64,000 bases of DNA from Halapricum hydrolyticum (GTDB lineage Archaea; Halobacteriota; Halobacteria; Halobacteriales; Haloarculaceae), in contig JAOPKD010000002.1 of NCBI GenBank assembly GCA_025517565.1, positions 309,090-373,089 of the forward strand. The letters run 5' to 3'. The position numbers were made by a program, and so were the translations under genes. This document shows positions 15,023-24,462 of this stretch, piece by piece (position 1 is the first letter of the stretch; each line of letters starts with the position of its first letter). Under the pieces are notes generated by a model. It had not been told where the DNA came from, searched no databases, and saw only the letters and a program-made list of their open reading frames with translations.

Positions 15023-15757
15023 ATGTCGACTCCACCTTCGATCACTGTCGAGGGACTCCGCCGGGAGTTCGGGCCGATCACCGCGCTCGACGGCGTCGAT
15101 CTCGCTCTCGACGGCCCAGCGATCGTGGGCATCGCCGGCCCGAACGGTTCGGGCAAGACGACGCTGATCAAGTGTCTGCTCGGTCTGCTCGGTCCGACCG
15201 GCGGATCGAGCGCGATCGGCGGGGCGGACTCGCTCTCGCTGTCGCATGACGACCGAGCCCGGATCGGCTACATGCCACAACACGAGGCAGTGTACCGCGA
15301 TCTGACCGTCCGGGAGAACCTCGCGTTCTTCGCCAGCCTGTATGACCTCCCGGACCGCGAGCGTGCGGTCGATCGGGCACTCTCGTTCGTCGATCTGCAC
15401 GAGCGGGCCGACGCCCGCATCAGCGATCTCTCGGGCGGGATGATCCGCCGGGCGAGCCTCGCCTGCGCGCTCGTCCACGATCCCGACGTCGTCTTTCTCG
15501 ACGAACCGACAGTCGGGCTCGACCCGAAGCTGCGGGCGAATATGTGGGACGCGTTCCGCAGACGTCGGGAAGCAGGGGCCCTGATACTCGTCTCGACGCA
15601 TTACCTCGGCGAGGTCCGCAACTGCGACCGCGTCCTCTTTCTGCGGGACGGACGCGTCCTCGCGTTCGACACGCCGACGGCGTTCCTCGACCGAACGGGA
15701 GCTGAAGACATGGAAGGTGCCTTCCTGGCACTCCTCGAAAAGGAGGAATCGGCATGA
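15023..15757 (+). CDS. ABC transporter ATP-binding protein (ABC-2 exporter type)
   Basis: A 244-residue ATPase. It has the Walker A motif GPNGSGKT at 39-46, Q-loop GYMPQHEAVY, signature LSGGMIRRASLACAL, Walker B DVVFLDEPTVGLDP and H-loop STHYL. The sequence is of the CcmA/NatA-like exporter class. Its stop overlaps the start of the permease gene by 4 bases. The substrate is unknown; drug, lipid or peptide export are all possible. Confidence 0.92.
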   Translation: MSTPPSITVEGLRREFGPITALDGVDLALDGPAIVGIAGPNGSGKTTLIKCLLGLLGPTGGSSAIGGADSLSLSHDDRARIGYMPQHEAVYRDLTVRENLAFFASLYDLPDRERAVDRALSFVDLHERADARISDLSGGMIRRASLACALVHDPDVVFLDEPTVGLDPKLRANMWDAFRRRREAGALILVSTHYLGEVRNCDRVLFLRDGRVLAFDTPTAFLDRTGAEDMEGAFLALLEKEESA

Positions 15758-16470
15758 ACGGGACGATTCCGGTCGCCACGCGTATCCTCCTGTCGCTGCG
15801 GGGCGACCGCCGGACGCTGGCGCTGGTGGTGGTCGTGCCGGCGTTTCTCATCTGGCTGCTCAGCGAGGTGTTCGCCCGCCCCGAACCGGTCGCACCGATC
15901 CTGCTGGGGGTGTTCGTGTTTTTCCTGACGTATATCCTCACGGCGATCGGCTTTCTCCGTGAGCGGACGGCCGGGACGCTCGAACGCGTGCTGGTTGCCC
16001 CCGTCTCCAGAAGCGGACTCGTCCTCGGATACGTCGTCGGCTTCGGCGTTCTCGCGACCGTTCAGTCGCTCGTGTTGCTCCTGGCAGCCGTGGCCTTTCT
16101 CGACGTGAGCTTTGCCAACGGCGTGGCCCTGTTCGTCCTGATCGAGCTGCTGGGGGCGCTCACGGCACTGGGTACCGGGGTCGTCCTCTCGCTGTTCGCA
16201 CAGAACGAGTTCCAGGCGATCCAGTTCATTCCAGTGGTCATCACGCCCCAGGTCATCCTCGGCGGAACGTTCATGCCCGTCGAAGAGTTGCCGACGTACC
16301 TCGAGTATCCGGCGCGACTGATGCCGATCACCTATCTGATCGACGCCATGGAGTACGTCGTCCTCGATGTCGGGACGACCAGCGAGTTCTGGACCGCAGT
16401 CGCCGTGCTGGTCGGGTTCGTCATCGCGGCGATCGGCGTCGCCAGATTCGTCGTCGGACGCACCGGGTGA
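15754..16470 (+). CDS. ABC-2 type permease
   Basis: A 238-residue protein with about six membrane segments and the ABC-2 motif region FLRERTAGTLERVLVAPVSR (coupling helix), then VVITPQVILGGTFMPVEELP and ARLMPITYLIDAM. It pairs with the ATPase it overlaps to form an exporter. The next gene is 119 bp downstream. Confidence 0.91.
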   Translation: MNGTIPVATRILLSLRGDRRTLALVVVVPAFLIWLLSEVFARPEPVAPILLGVFVFFLTYILTAIGFLRERTAGTLERVLVAPVSRSGLVLGYVVGFGVLATVQSLVLLLAAVAFLDVSFANGVALFVLIELLGALTALGTGVVLSLFAQNEFQAIQFIPVVITPQVILGGTFMPVEELPTYLEYPARLMPITYLIDAMEYVVLDVGTTSEFWTAVAVLVGFVIAAIGVARFVVGRTG

Positions 16471-16589
16471 GCGGCGACGACAGGCGCGGGCGCGCCCCCC
16501 TCGTCCCGGTTCGCTGAACGTCTCTGCATCGGACGAGGATGTCCACCTCGGGCACAATCCTCTTGGCCGCCCGGCCTGGATGACCCAGT

Positions 16590-17024
16590 ATGTCCGAGTG
16601 TCCCTACTGTGGCGGCCCGATCTCGGAGGCGGATCGCTACTGCCCGCGCTGTGGCGAACGCCAGACCGACCGCGGCGACCGCGAGGGGTTTCTCGATCCG
16701 GCCGTCGTCCAGTACCTCGACGGGATCCGCAACGGCGCGCGCACCTTCGATCCGGACTCGCCGTACCACGACCAGTTCGAACAGGAAGTGGCCGCTGCTA
16801 TCGGAGATTTCGCGCACCTGCTGGGCGCAGGTATCGATCTCCACGACGTGCTCGCAGTCGATCAGTCGGCACCGATAGAGTCGCCGGCCAATCCAGTCGA
16901 GGCCGATCCCGCGACCCGACAGCTGCTGGGATTGGCCGTGCTTCTCGGGCTCATCACCGAATCTTTCTCCGGTGTCGACAGCGACGAACTGCTCGCGAGC
17001 TACCACGACCTTCAGAATCGGTAA
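16590..17024 (+). CDS. Zinc-ribbon protein of unknown function
   Basis: A 144-residue protein opening with a zinc ribbon (CPYCGG, then YCPRCGERQ). A mostly helical acidic domain follows, then a hydrophobic stretch RQLLGLAVLLGLITESFSG that might touch the membrane. Such N-terminal zinc ribbons occur on many haloarchaeal small proteins. No specific function can be given. Confidence 0.72.
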   Translation: MSECPYCGGPISEADRYCPRCGERQTDRGDREGFLDPAVVQYLDGIRNGARTFDPDSPYHDQFEQEVAAAIGDFAHLLGAGIDLHDVLAVDQSAPIESPANPVEADPATRQLLGLAVLLGLITESFSGVDSDELLASYHDLQNR

Positions 17025-17039
17025 TCAGACGGATCGTTT

Positions 17040-19283
17040 CTACGGCCGGTGGCTCGGTCCGAGCACGCCGGGCGTCTCGAAGACTCCGAGCGTCTCGACT
17101 TCGACGCGGGTCGCGTGATCCGGCCCGTCGGTTTCGCAGTTCTCGCCGGTAAAGAGGTTACAGGGGTCGACGGCGTTTCGCAGGTCGACCGTCGCCGACC
17201 CGTCGCCGAAGTTGATCACGATGACGACCGACTGCTCGTCCGTCTCGCGGCCGAACACGACCACGTCGTCGGGATCGACGTTGCTGTGTGGTGCCTGCGC
17301 GAGGTCGGCCGCCGGCCCGAGGACGTCCAGTTCGTGATAGAGGTCGAACAGGTCATGGTAGAACTGGATGTGCTCTGCTGGATACGCATTCCAGTTCATG
17401 AACGCCCGCTTGTAGGGGTCGTTCTTGATGTCGTCGTCCGAGCGGTCGTCGTCATCGTCGAAGGCGCTCTCGCGTGGCCGCCCGTATTCGCCGATGAGTC
17501 GCTCCTGCCCGTAGAGGACGAATGGCACGCCAGGCAGCGTCACGGCGGCGGCCATCGCCGCCCGCTGGGCCTTGGCGACGTTTTCGCGCCGTCCTTCGGT
17601 CTTGGCCTCGTAATAGAGGCGTCGCTCGTCGTGGTTCTCGGTCGTGTTGAGGATCCGGGTAAAGGTCGGGAAGCCGTCGATGAATCGCTGTTCGATCGCC
17701 CGGACGAGATCCGAGGCGGGGCGGTCGCCGCGAGCGACGGCGTGGGCGGCGTCCATGAACCCGGTCGTGTCGAAGTGGGCGTCGAACTCCGATTCGGCGA
17801 AGGCGGGCAGCCGCGGGATCGTCTCGTCGAGCAGCATGAACTCGCTGTCCATCGCCCGGACGCGCCGGCGCAGTTCCTTCCAGAAGGAGTGGGGCACGCC
17901 CCAGGCAATGTCACACCGGAAGGCGTCTACTTTCGGGGCCCAGTACTCCGCGGCGGCCATGATGTGCTCGCGAAGCGCCACGTTGCCGTAGTTGAGGTTC
18001 GGCTGCAGACGCGTCCCGAAGAAGTACGTCGCCGCGGGCGCGGCGTCGGTTTTGGTTCCGTCGGCCCGCCGGTCAAACCAGTCGAAGTATTTGGAGTTCT
18101 CGTTCCACTCTTCGACGTGTGGCAGGACGTACTTGTCCCCGATGTCCTCGCCCAGTTCGGCGATCGTATCCTGGAAGCGGGGGTTCGTCCAGCCGGCGTG
18201 GTTGATCACCAGGTCGAAACACACCCTGATGTCGTGATCGTGGCAGGTCTCGACGAACCGGTCGTACTCCTCCATCGTGCCCAGGTCCTCGGCGACGTCG
18301 AAGTAGTCTTCCGTCGAGTAGGCGTGCGGGCCACCCGGCGCGCGGTCGACCTGCGCGGACCAGGCGGGAACGATCGGCGTCAGCCAGACGACGTCGATCC
18401 CCAGTTCGTCGAGATAGGGGACCTTCTCGGTCAGGAATTCGAAGTCGGTCTCGCCGGGTTCGCTCGCGAACGAGCGCGTGAAGATCTCGTAGACGACGGC
18501 GTCGTCGAGCCATTCAGGCGGACGGTTGGGCAACTCGACGGTGCCGGCCTCGGGATCGAGGAGGATCTCGTCGACGTTGCCCACGACCTGCCCGTCGTAA
18601 GGTGCGGCGAACAGTCGTGCCGGATCGTCGAGCGCGTCGGCGGGGATCCGGACCTGCTGGCCGACGACTTCGTCCGACTCCGAGGGCGGGGTCGCCACTT
18701 CGGTGATCGGCGACTCGATCGTCACGTCCGCAAGCGAGAGGCTCGTCCCGTCCTCCGGGAGCCACTCGACGGTAAGATCGTCGCGAAAGGCGTTGCTCGT
18801 CGGGGACAGTTCCGCGTCGGCCAGCAGGACAAACTCCTCGCGCTCCTCGTCGTACCGGCCGTCGAGTTCGAGACGGGGTGGCCCGCCGGCGTCGTCGGGG
18901 GCTCGCGGAAAGACGCGGACGGTCTGGTGGTATGTCCCGTCCGGAGCGTCCAGTTCGAAGAGGTACGTGCCCGGCACGTCCGGCTGGAACTCGGCAGTGT
19001 GGTGGTCGCCGTGGTCGTACTGCTCGACGTCGTCGTAGGGCGTCGGCGCGAACTCGACGACTGCGTCGCTGTCCTCGGGTTGCTCGACCAGCGACCACGA
19101 GAACGTCTCGGGATCGTAGGGGTCGGGATCGCGTTCGGACGCCCCGTCGATCGTCGGCGAGAGGTTGTCCCGATCGAGACCGTGGCGGCTGTCGACGAAG
19201 ATCGGGTCCACGATCTTCTCGTCGGCGTGCATGAACCGAGGCGGACCGGGATGGTGGCCGTTCGGGAAGTCTGGCGAAGACAT
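17040..19283 (-). CDS. GH13 alpha-amylase family glycosidase
   Basis: A 747-residue glycoside hydrolase. An N-terminal beta-sandwich region of about 300 residues comes first. The GH13 barrel follows with DELGIDVVWLTPIVPAW, region I DLVINHAG, region II AFRCDIAWG (nucleophile D458), region III MLLDETIP (acid/base E487) and region IV NTTENHDE (D552). No signal peptide is visible, so it probably acts in the cytoplasm on maltodextrins or glycogen-like glucans. ATG 19283 begins MSSPDFPNGHHPGPPRF; upstream codons are intergenic. Confidence 0.9.
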   Translation of the reverse strand: MSSPDFPNGHHPGPPRFMHADEKIVDPIFVDSRHGLDRDNLSPTIDGASERDPDPYDPETFSWSLVEQPEDSDAVVEFAPTPYDDVEQYDHGDHHTAEFQPDVPGTYLFELDAPDGTYHQTVRVFPRAPDDAGGPPRLELDGRYDEEREEFVLLADAELSPTSNAFRDDLTVEWLPEDGTSLSLADVTIESPITEVATPPSESDEVVGQQVRIPADALDDPARLFAAPYDGQVVGNVDEILLDPEAGTVELPNRPPEWLDDAVVYEIFTRSFASEPGETDFEFLTEKVPYLDELGIDVVWLTPIVPAWSAQVDRAPGGPHAYSTEDYFDVAEDLGTMEEYDRFVETCHDHDIRVCFDLVINHAGWTNPRFQDTIAELGEDIGDKYVLPHVEEWNENSKYFDWFDRRADGTKTDAAPAATYFFGTRLQPNLNYGNVALREHIMAAAEYWAPKVDAFRCDIAWGVPHSFWKELRRRVRAMDSEFMLLDETIPRLPAFAESEFDAHFDTTGFMDAAHAVARGDRPASDLVRAIEQRFIDGFPTFTRILNTTENHDERRLYYEAKTEGRRENVAKAQRAAMAAAVTLPGVPFVLYGQERLIGEYGRPRESAFDDDDDRSDDDIKNDPYKRAFMNWNAYPAEHIQFYHDLFDLYHELDVLGPAADLAQAPHSNVDPDDVVVFGRETDEQSVVIVINFGDGSATVDLRNAVDPCNLFTGENCETDGPDHATRVEVETLGVFETPGVLGPSHRP

Positions 19284-19467
19284 CGTTCGTACCGACTTTC
19301 GAATATCTCTCCGTATATCCTTTGTGATGTATCGGATATGCGGAGAAACGGTCGGGTGACTCGGCAGATGGGGTACCTGTCCCCGGAACTCGCCGTGGCG
19401 CAAGACGGCCGATCGAACGACTGCCCCTTCCGGAAGGCCTTTGCTCGCGAGTCACCAGTGCTGGCGT

Positions 19468-19980
19468 GTGAGCAGCGAGCAACACCGACGCGTCACAGTC
19501 CACGGCGACAAGGAAGTCGTCGTGGAGTTCGACCCCGAGCTCACCTTCGAGTGCGTCGATGAGTGCACGTGGTGTTGCCATCACGGGGTGTTGCTGTACG
19601 AGCAGGACTTCTTCAAGCTGGCCAACCACGCCAGTCTCAGCGACGCGACCGTCCAGCGCAAGGGCACGGACTTCATCAAGCGCGAGCCGAAAGACCGTGA
19701 CGAACACGTCGACGTCGACGGGCAGGCCTGCTACTTCCTGCGGGAGGACGGCCTCTGTGAACTCCACGCCGAGCACGACTGGAAGCCCGCCCGGTGTTCG
19801 ACGTTTCCCCTGGAAGTCTCCGTCGAGGACGGTGAGATCCACGTCTCCGTCAGGGACAAGGCCCGGGAGTACTGTGACGGGCTGCACGTCAGCGACCGCC
19901 GCGTGATCGACAACCTGGAGGCGTTCCTGCCCGAGGTACTGTGGGAGCTTGACGATCCGACGACGCGGAAAGAACTCTAG
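19468..19980 (+). CDS. YkgJ family cysteine-cluster protein
   Basis: A 170-residue protein with the YkgJ/UPF0153 cysteine cluster: FECVDECTWCCHHGVLL near the N-terminus, then QACYFLREDGLCELHAEH, ARCSTFPLEV and REYCDG, likely binding a metal or Fe-S centre. It is often annotated as a zinc- or iron-chelating domain protein without proven activity. GTG 19468 is chosen because residues upstream look intergenic; a TTG at 19441 would add nine codons. It converges on serS. Confidence 0.8.
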   Translation: MSSEQHRRVTVHGDKEVVVEFDPELTFECVDECTWCCHHGVLLYEQDFFKLANHASLSDATVQRKGTDFIKREPKDRDEHVDVDGQACYFLREDGLCELHAEHDWKPARCSTFPLEVSVEDGEIHVSVRDKAREYCDGLHVSDRRVIDNLEAFLPEVLWELDDPTTRKEL

Positions 19981-20003
19981 CAGTACTGTCAGCGACGCAC
20001 GCC

Positions 20004-21386
20004 CTACTCGCGTTCGCCTGCACCGACGGCGCTCTCACCGACGGGCGTCTGTCCCTCGATCAGTTCCTTGCCGCCCATGTAGGGTCGCAGCGGTTCGGGG
20101 ACCGTGACGGTGCCGTCGTCGTTCTGGTAGTACTCCAGGATGGCGACCATCACGCGCGGGAGCGCGAGCCCGGAGCCGTTGAGCGTGTGGACGTACTCGG
20201 CGGACTCGTGGCGCTCGGGCCGGTAGCGGATCCCGGCGCGGCGAGCCTGGAAGTCCTCGAAGTTCGACACCGAAGAGACTTCCAGCCACCGCCCGCCCTC
20301 TTCGGGGCCGTCCGTCATGTCGTCGGCGGGGGCCCACACCTCGATGTCGTACTTCTTGGCCTGGGTGAATCCCATGTCACCGGTACACATCTCCAGCACG
20401 CGATAGGGCAGATCGAGCCGATCGAGCACTTCTTCGGCCTCTTCGAGCAGTCCCTCCAGGCGGTCGTAGCTGTCCTCCGGGCGGACGAAGTTGACCATCT
20501 CGACCTTGTTGAACTGGTGGACGCGGACGATTCCGCGGGTCTCGGTGCCGTGTTCGCCGGCCTCGCGTCGGAAGTTGGGCGTGTACGCCTGGTACTTCAG
20601 CGGGAGGTCGTCGTCCAGCAGGATCTCGTCGCGGTGCATGTTCGTCACCGGGACCTCCGCGGTGGGACAGAGCCACAGATCGTCGTCGTCGTAGGGTTCG
20701 TCGTTACCGCCACCGAGACGGTAGGCGTCCTCGACGAACTTGGGGAACTGCCCGGTCCCCTCCATGGACTTCGATCGGACGGGGATCGGCGGGAAGACCT
20801 CGCGGTAGCCCTGCTCGCGGTGGACGTCCCGCATGAACTCGATGAGCGCGTGCTCCAGCCGGGCGGCCTCGCCTTTCAGGAAGTAAAAGCCGCCGCCGGA
20901 GACTTTCGCACCGCGGTCGAAATCGAGGATGTCCAGTTCCTCGCCGAGATCGTAGTGAGGGTCGATTTCCGCCGGCAGGTCCCGAAGCTCGTCGAATCCG
21001 CGCCGATAGCGTTTGACGTTGTCGCTCTCGTCCTCGCCGACCGGGACGTCCTCGTGGGGGATCTGGGGAATCTCGAGCAGCGCCTGCTCCAGTTTCGCTT
21101 CCAGTTCGTCGGCACGCTCCTCGATGTCCTGTAGCTCGTCTTTGAGTTCCTGAGAGCGCTCGATGGCCTCCTGGGCTTCCTCCTCTTTTCCTTCCTGCTT
21201 CAGTTCGCCGATCTGACTGGAAATCTCGTTGCGCTCGTGGCGCAGGCTGTCCCCTTCGGCCTTCAGATCGCGCCACTGCTCGTCGATTTCGAGGATGCGA
21301 TCGAGATCGACCCCCTCGACGCCCTTCTTCTCGATGGCGTCGCGGATCTGCTCGGGGTTCTCCCGCAGATACTGCCGTGGAATCAT
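20004..21386 (-). CDS. serS: Seryl-tRNA synthetase
   Basis: A 460-residue class II aminoacyl-tRNA synthetase charging tRNA-Ser. Residues 1 to about 110 form the tRNA-binding antiparallel coiled coil ([20 protein letters not shown], then [20 protein letters not shown]). The catalytic core has [17 protein letters not shown], motif 2 [20 protein letters not shown] and motif 3 [22 protein letters not shown] 21386 ([13 protein letters not shown]) is the canonical start. Confidence 0.96.
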   Translation of the reverse strand: MIPRQYLRENPEQIRDAIEKKGVEGVDLDRILEIDEQWRDLKAEGDSLRHERNEISSQIGELKQEGKEEEAQEAIERSQELKDELQDIEERADELEAKLEQALLEIPQIPHEDVPVGEDESDNVKRYRRGFDELRDLPAEIDPHYDLGEELDILDFDRGAKVSGGGFYFLKGEAARLEHALIEFMRDVHREQGYREVFPPIPVRSKSMEGTGQFPKFVEDAYRLGGGNDEPYDDDDLWLCPTAEVPVTNMHRDEILLDDDLPLKYQAYTPNFRREAGEHGTETRGIVRVHQFNKVEMVNFVRPEDSYDRLEGLLEEAEEVLDRLDLPYRVLEMCTGDMGFTQAKKYDIEVWAPADDMTDGPEEGGRWLEVSSVSNFEDFQARRAGIRYRPERHESAEYVHTLNGSGLALPRVMVAILEYYQNDDGTVTVPEPLRPYMGGKELIEGQTPVGESAVGAGERE

Positions 21387-21479
21387 TGTGCGTGACTTCT
21401 GGGTGACGGGTGAAAATCGTAGCGATACCGTGGCCCGGTGTGACACGCAGCGACAGGGGGTCGTGACGTCAGTGACCGA

Positions 21480-21788
21480 TCACAGCCACAGCAGCTGCGC
21501 GTGGCGGGTTCCCTCGAGTTCCATGACGTGGTCCTCGTCGACGAACCCCTCTTCGATCGCCAGCTCGACGGCAGTGTCGCCGACGAGATTCGCCGTCGAA
21601 CAGCGTGCGAGACTCGCCGCGACGGTGTCCGGATCTGCCGGCTCGCCGTCGTAGAACTCCTCGGTGACGGTCAGCGAGACGTCGTCGTTCTCGAACGTCT
21701 CGCCGAGGACGTCGGCGTCGCAGACGGCGACGAGCAACCCTTCCTGGGTGTCTCGCTCGGAGAGCAGCAGGCTGGATTCGGTCGCCAT
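21480..21788 (-). CDS. DUF424 family protein
   Basis: A 102-residue archaeal protein with the DUF424 pattern: LLVAVCDADVLGETFENDDV, TANLVGDTAVELAIEEGFVD and the ending MELEGTRHAQLLWL. It is compact and cytoplasmic, with unknown biochemical role. It starts 3 bp after the TPR protein's stop and lies just upstream of serS on the same strand, suggesting a link to translation. Confidence 0.86.
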   Translation of the reverse strand: MATESSLLLSERDTQEGLLVAVCDADVLGETFENDDVSLTVTEEFYDGEPADPDTVAASLARCSTANLVGDTAVELAIEEGFVDEDHVMELEGTRHAQLLWL

Positions 21789-21791
21789 CGG

Positions 21792-22523
21792 TCACTCCAT
21801 GAGCCGCTCTTGCTGTTCGGCACGCAACTCCTCGGCTTCCTCGGCGACCTCCTCGGCGCGGTCGTACTCGCCGGTCTCCTCGAGCGCCCGTGCCTTCTCT
21901 TCGAGGACCTCCGCGTTTCTGAATCCGAGACGGGTCGCGTTGTCGAAGGCGGTGAGCGCCTCTTCGGCGAGCCCGCGCTCAAGCAGGAAGAAGCCACGAT
22001 TGTACCACGCCTGTCCGGAACGCTCGTCGATCTCGACGGCGCGTTCGGCGTGTTCCAGCGCCTGCTCGCCCCGTCCGGACTCCCAGAGCGCATAGGCCAG
22101 GTTCGTCTCGGCGGCGGCAGCGTGTTCCGACTCGTCGTCGATCCGGAGTGCCTCTCTGTACGCCCCGACCGCCTGGTCGTACTCCTCCAGCTGTGCGTGC
22201 GCGACCCCCTTGTTCACCCACGCCTCCTGTTCGAGGCCGTCGTCCTCGGCGAATCGGGCGGCCCGCTCGAAGGCATCGACCGCCTGCTCGTGGCGGTTGA
22301 TCCCCATGTAGCTGAGCCCGACGTCGAGCAGCTGCTCGGCGTCGACCTGTTCGGGGCCGACGTTGTGCTCGTCGAGCATGTCCGCCAGCGCGCGGCTATC
22401 GACGGGATCGACCCGGTCGGGGTCGACCTCAAGCTCGGGCGGGTCGAGATCGAACCCCTCGTAGGGGTCGCCGAATCCCTGCCCCTCCGAGAAGTCGTGA
22501 TCGCGGCGTTCGTCGTCAGTCAT
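21792..22523 (-). CDS. TPR-repeat protein
   Basis: A 243-residue acidic protein with about four to five tetratricopeptide repeats, for example YMGINRHEQAVDAFERAARF, VNKGVAHAQLEEYDQAVGAY and WYNRGFFLLERGLAEEALTA. It is a protein-interaction scaffold and probably cytoplasmic. It is first in a minus-strand cluster (TPR, DUF424, then serS after 93 bp). It is divergent from thpR with a 53-bp shared promoter region. Confidence 0.87.
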   Translation of the reverse strand: MTDDERRDHDFSEGQGFGDPYEGFDLDPPELEVDPDRVDPVDSRALADMLDEHNVGPEQVDAEQLLDVGLSYMGINRHEQAVDAFERAARFAEDDGLEQEAWVNKGVAHAQLEEYDQAVGAYREALRIDDESEHAAAAETNLAYALWESGRGEQALEHAERAVEIDERSGQAWYNRGFFLLERGLAEEALTAFDNATRLGFRNAEVLEEKARALEETGEYDRAEEVAEEAEELRAEQQERLME

Positions 22524-22576
22524 ACTCCGACGTTGGCGAACCAGAGGGTTAAGGGCTACGTCACAGACATACGCGT

Positions 22577-23134
22577 ATGAGCAAGCGACTGTTCGTCAGC
22601 GTCGATCTCGACGGGCTGGCCGACGAAGTTTCGGCCGTCCTGGAACTGTTCGAGGGCGCCAGTGGACTGAACTTCGTCGACCCCGAGCAGGCCCACGTCA
22701 CGCTGAAGTTCCTCGGCGACACCGGCGAGGACCGCGTCCCGGAACTGATCGACGAACTGGAGAGAGCCGTCGAGACCGCCGACGTCGACCCCTTCCCGGC
22801 GCAGTTCGGCGGGCTCGGCGTGTTCCCCAGCCTGGAGTACATCAGCGTCGTCTGGCTCGGGGTTCGGGAAGGCGGGGACCAGCTAACTACCCTGTACGAG
22901 GCGATCGAAGATCGGACCGTCGCGATGGGCTTCGATCCGGAAGATCACGACTTCACGCCGCACGTCACGCTCGCGCGGATGAACCACGCCGGCGGCAAGG
23001 AACTCGTTCAGGATGTTGTCGAACAGCGCGATCCGGACGCTGGCTCGCTCCGCGTCGAGGACGTCCGGCTCACCGAGAGCGTTCTCACCGACGACGGGCC
23101 CGTATACTCGACGCTCGAATCGTTCGAGTTATAA
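22577..23134 (+). CDS. thpR: RNA 2',3'-cyclic phosphodiesterase (2H family)
   Basis: A 185-residue 2H phosphoesterase. It has the two catalytic HxT motifs, H40-V-T42 (HVTLKFLGD) and H129-V-T131 (HVTLARMNH). It hydrolyses 2',3'-cyclic phosphate RNA ends and was historically described as 2'-5' RNA ligase. It may act in tRNA-intron processing alongside EndA, but that is inference. Length is standard. Confidence 0.93.
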   Translation: MSKRLFVSVDLDGLADEVSAVLELFEGASGLNFVDPEQAHVTLKFLGDTGEDRVPELIDELERAVETADVDPFPAQFGGLGVFPSLEYISVVWLGVREGGDQLTTLYEAIEDRTVAMGFDPEDHDFTPHVTLARMNHAGGKELVQDVVEQRDPDAGSLRVEDVRLTESVLTDDGPVYSTLESFEL

Positions 23135-23180
23135 TTTTTCAATCACAAACTAGGGGCAGTCTTGGTCCTGAAAAGCGCAG

Positions 23181-23209
23181 TTAGGCGGGCCGAACGACTT
23201 AGGCCGGCC
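23181..23209 (+). promoter_or_regulatory. Direct repeats upstream of the ZIP transporter promoter
   Basis: TTAGGCGGGCC at 23181-23191 and TTAGGCCGGCC at 23199-23209 are spaced 18 bp start to start, with one mismatch. They lie about 25 bp upstream of the TATA element. TTAGG-type half-sites occur in DtxR/IdeR metal-regulator operators, so metal control is a hypothesis. Confidence 0.35.
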
Positions 23210-23233
23210 AAAGTGATAATATTGCTGATAAGT

Positions 23234-23240
23234 CTTAAGT
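23234..23240 (+). promoter_or_regulatory. TATA box for the ZIP transporter gene
   Basis: CTTAAGT is centred about 28 bp before ATG 23265, suggesting a leaderless transcript and favouring the ATG over the GTG at 23262. Confidence 0.5.
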
Positions 23241-23264
23241 GTCCCAAGCCCATACTCGGGAGTG

Positions 23265-24077
23265 ATGGATATCTGGTTCAATCTGACGCTGGTGTTCGTC
23301 GCGGGATTTATCACCGCGCTGGCGACCGGGCTGGGCGCGATCCCGTTCTTTCTGGTCGACGAGATCAGCGACCGCTGGAACGTGGGGCTGTGGGGCCTCG
23401 CGTCCGGGATCATGGTCGCGGCGTCGGTGTTCGGCCTGATCCTCGAAGGGCTGGAAAACGGCGGCGGTCAGCCGGTTCCAAAACTCGTCGCCGGCCTCCT
23501 CACTGGCGTCGTGCTCGTCGTCGTGAGCCACCGGATCCTCCAGGACAGTGACCTCGACCCCAGGGAGTACGAGGAGGCGGATTTCAAGAAACTCGTCCTC
23601 ATCCTCGGTATTCTGACGGTACACAGCTTTCCCGAGGGCGTCGCGGTGGGCGTGTCGTTCGCGGAGTTGGGATTCGAGGGCGTCGAGGGGTTCGTGATCG
23701 CGGGGCAACTCGTGCCGCTGCTCGCAGTGTTCATGACGGTCGCGATTTCGATCCACAACGTCCCGGAGGGGATCGCGATCTCGATCCCGCTGCGGGCGAT
23801 GGACGTCAGCGAATGGCGGATGGTCGGCTGGGCGATTTTCTCCAGCCTGCCACAGCCGATCGGGGCCGTGATCGCGTTCGCGTTCGTCCGGCTCGCACGG
23901 GAGTTTCTACCCTTTGGTTTCGGGTTCGCCGCCGGGGCGATGATCTACCTCGTGCTTACGGAGTTCGTTCCGGAAGCGCTTGATCAGGGTTCTGATCTGC
24001 CCGGCGGCGGGCGTCGTGAGCTAACTGCCGGTATCCTTTCCGGGATCGCGTTGATGGCGCCACTGGCGTTCATCTAG
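23265..24077 (+). CDS. ZIP family divalent metal transporter
   Basis: A 270-residue membrane protein with about seven to eight helices. The two metal-binding helices carry H120-SFPEG (TVHSFPEGVAVG, E124) and H164-NVPEG (ISIHNVPEGIAIS, E168), the ZIP M1/M2-type binuclear site. It probably imports zinc, iron or manganese into the cytoplasm. Two direct repeats upstream may be an operator. Confidence 0.9.
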   Translation: MDIWFNLTLVFVAGFITALATGLGAIPFFLVDEISDRWNVGLWGLASGIMVAASVFGLILEGLENGGGQPVPKLVAGLLTGVVLVVVSHRILQDSDLDPREYEEADFKKLVLILGILTVHSFPEGVAVGVSFAELGFEGVEGFVIAGQLVPLLAVFMTVAISIHNVPEGIAISIPLRAMDVSEWRMVGWAIFSSLPQPIGAVIAFAFVRLAREFLPFGFGFAAGAMIYLVLTEFVPEALDQGSDLPGGGRRELTAGILSGIALMAPLAFI

Positions 24078-24300
24078 CGTCATAGTGATTGCTGTACCGA
24101 TTTACCGGTACGACCGACACCTGCAGACTCGCTTCGCTCGACTTCCGAGCCCTGTCTCACGTCGTTCGACAGGACGACACCGTGCGGTCGACCCGGCAGG
24201 GACGTCCAGCAATCACTACACCATACCCAACTATATCGGGCCAAGGGTATTGCCTCCACATCTCTAACGGTAGGTTGCCGGCAGCGACCGGCGGAGTCGA

Positions 24301-24462
24301 ATGCCAACCTGTAACCACTGCAACGCACACGTCTCGGATCAGTTCGCGCGTGTCTTCGCAAACGAGTTCGGCGAGATACTCGCGTGCCCGAACTGCTCGG
24401 CAAACGCGGGGATCGCAGAGGTAGCGCAGCAGCGCGCCCGCGAAGTATCGAATGCCGGGTGA
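24301..24462 (+). CDS. Small zinc finger protein (DUF7563-type)
   Basis: A 53-residue protein starting MPTCNHCNAHVSDQFARVFA. The two CxxC knuckles are C4/C7 and C29/C32 (CPNC), separated by a short helix. I recognise this as the haloarchaeal DUF7563-like mini zinc finger. Its 3' end overlaps the GIY-YIG gene by 11 bp in another frame, so the two are likely co-transcribed. A role in nucleic-acid binding is plausible but unproven. Confidence 0.75.
   Translation: MPTCNHCNAHVSDQFARVFANEFGEILACPNCSANAGIAEVAQQRAREVSNAG

Noticed and set aside
17049..19562. 837-codon open frame on the plus strand opposite the amylase gene
   Set aside because: It is an antisense shadow caused by GC-rich codon bias. 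The minus strand encodes all GH13 catalytic motifs, while the plus frame has no recognisable domain.
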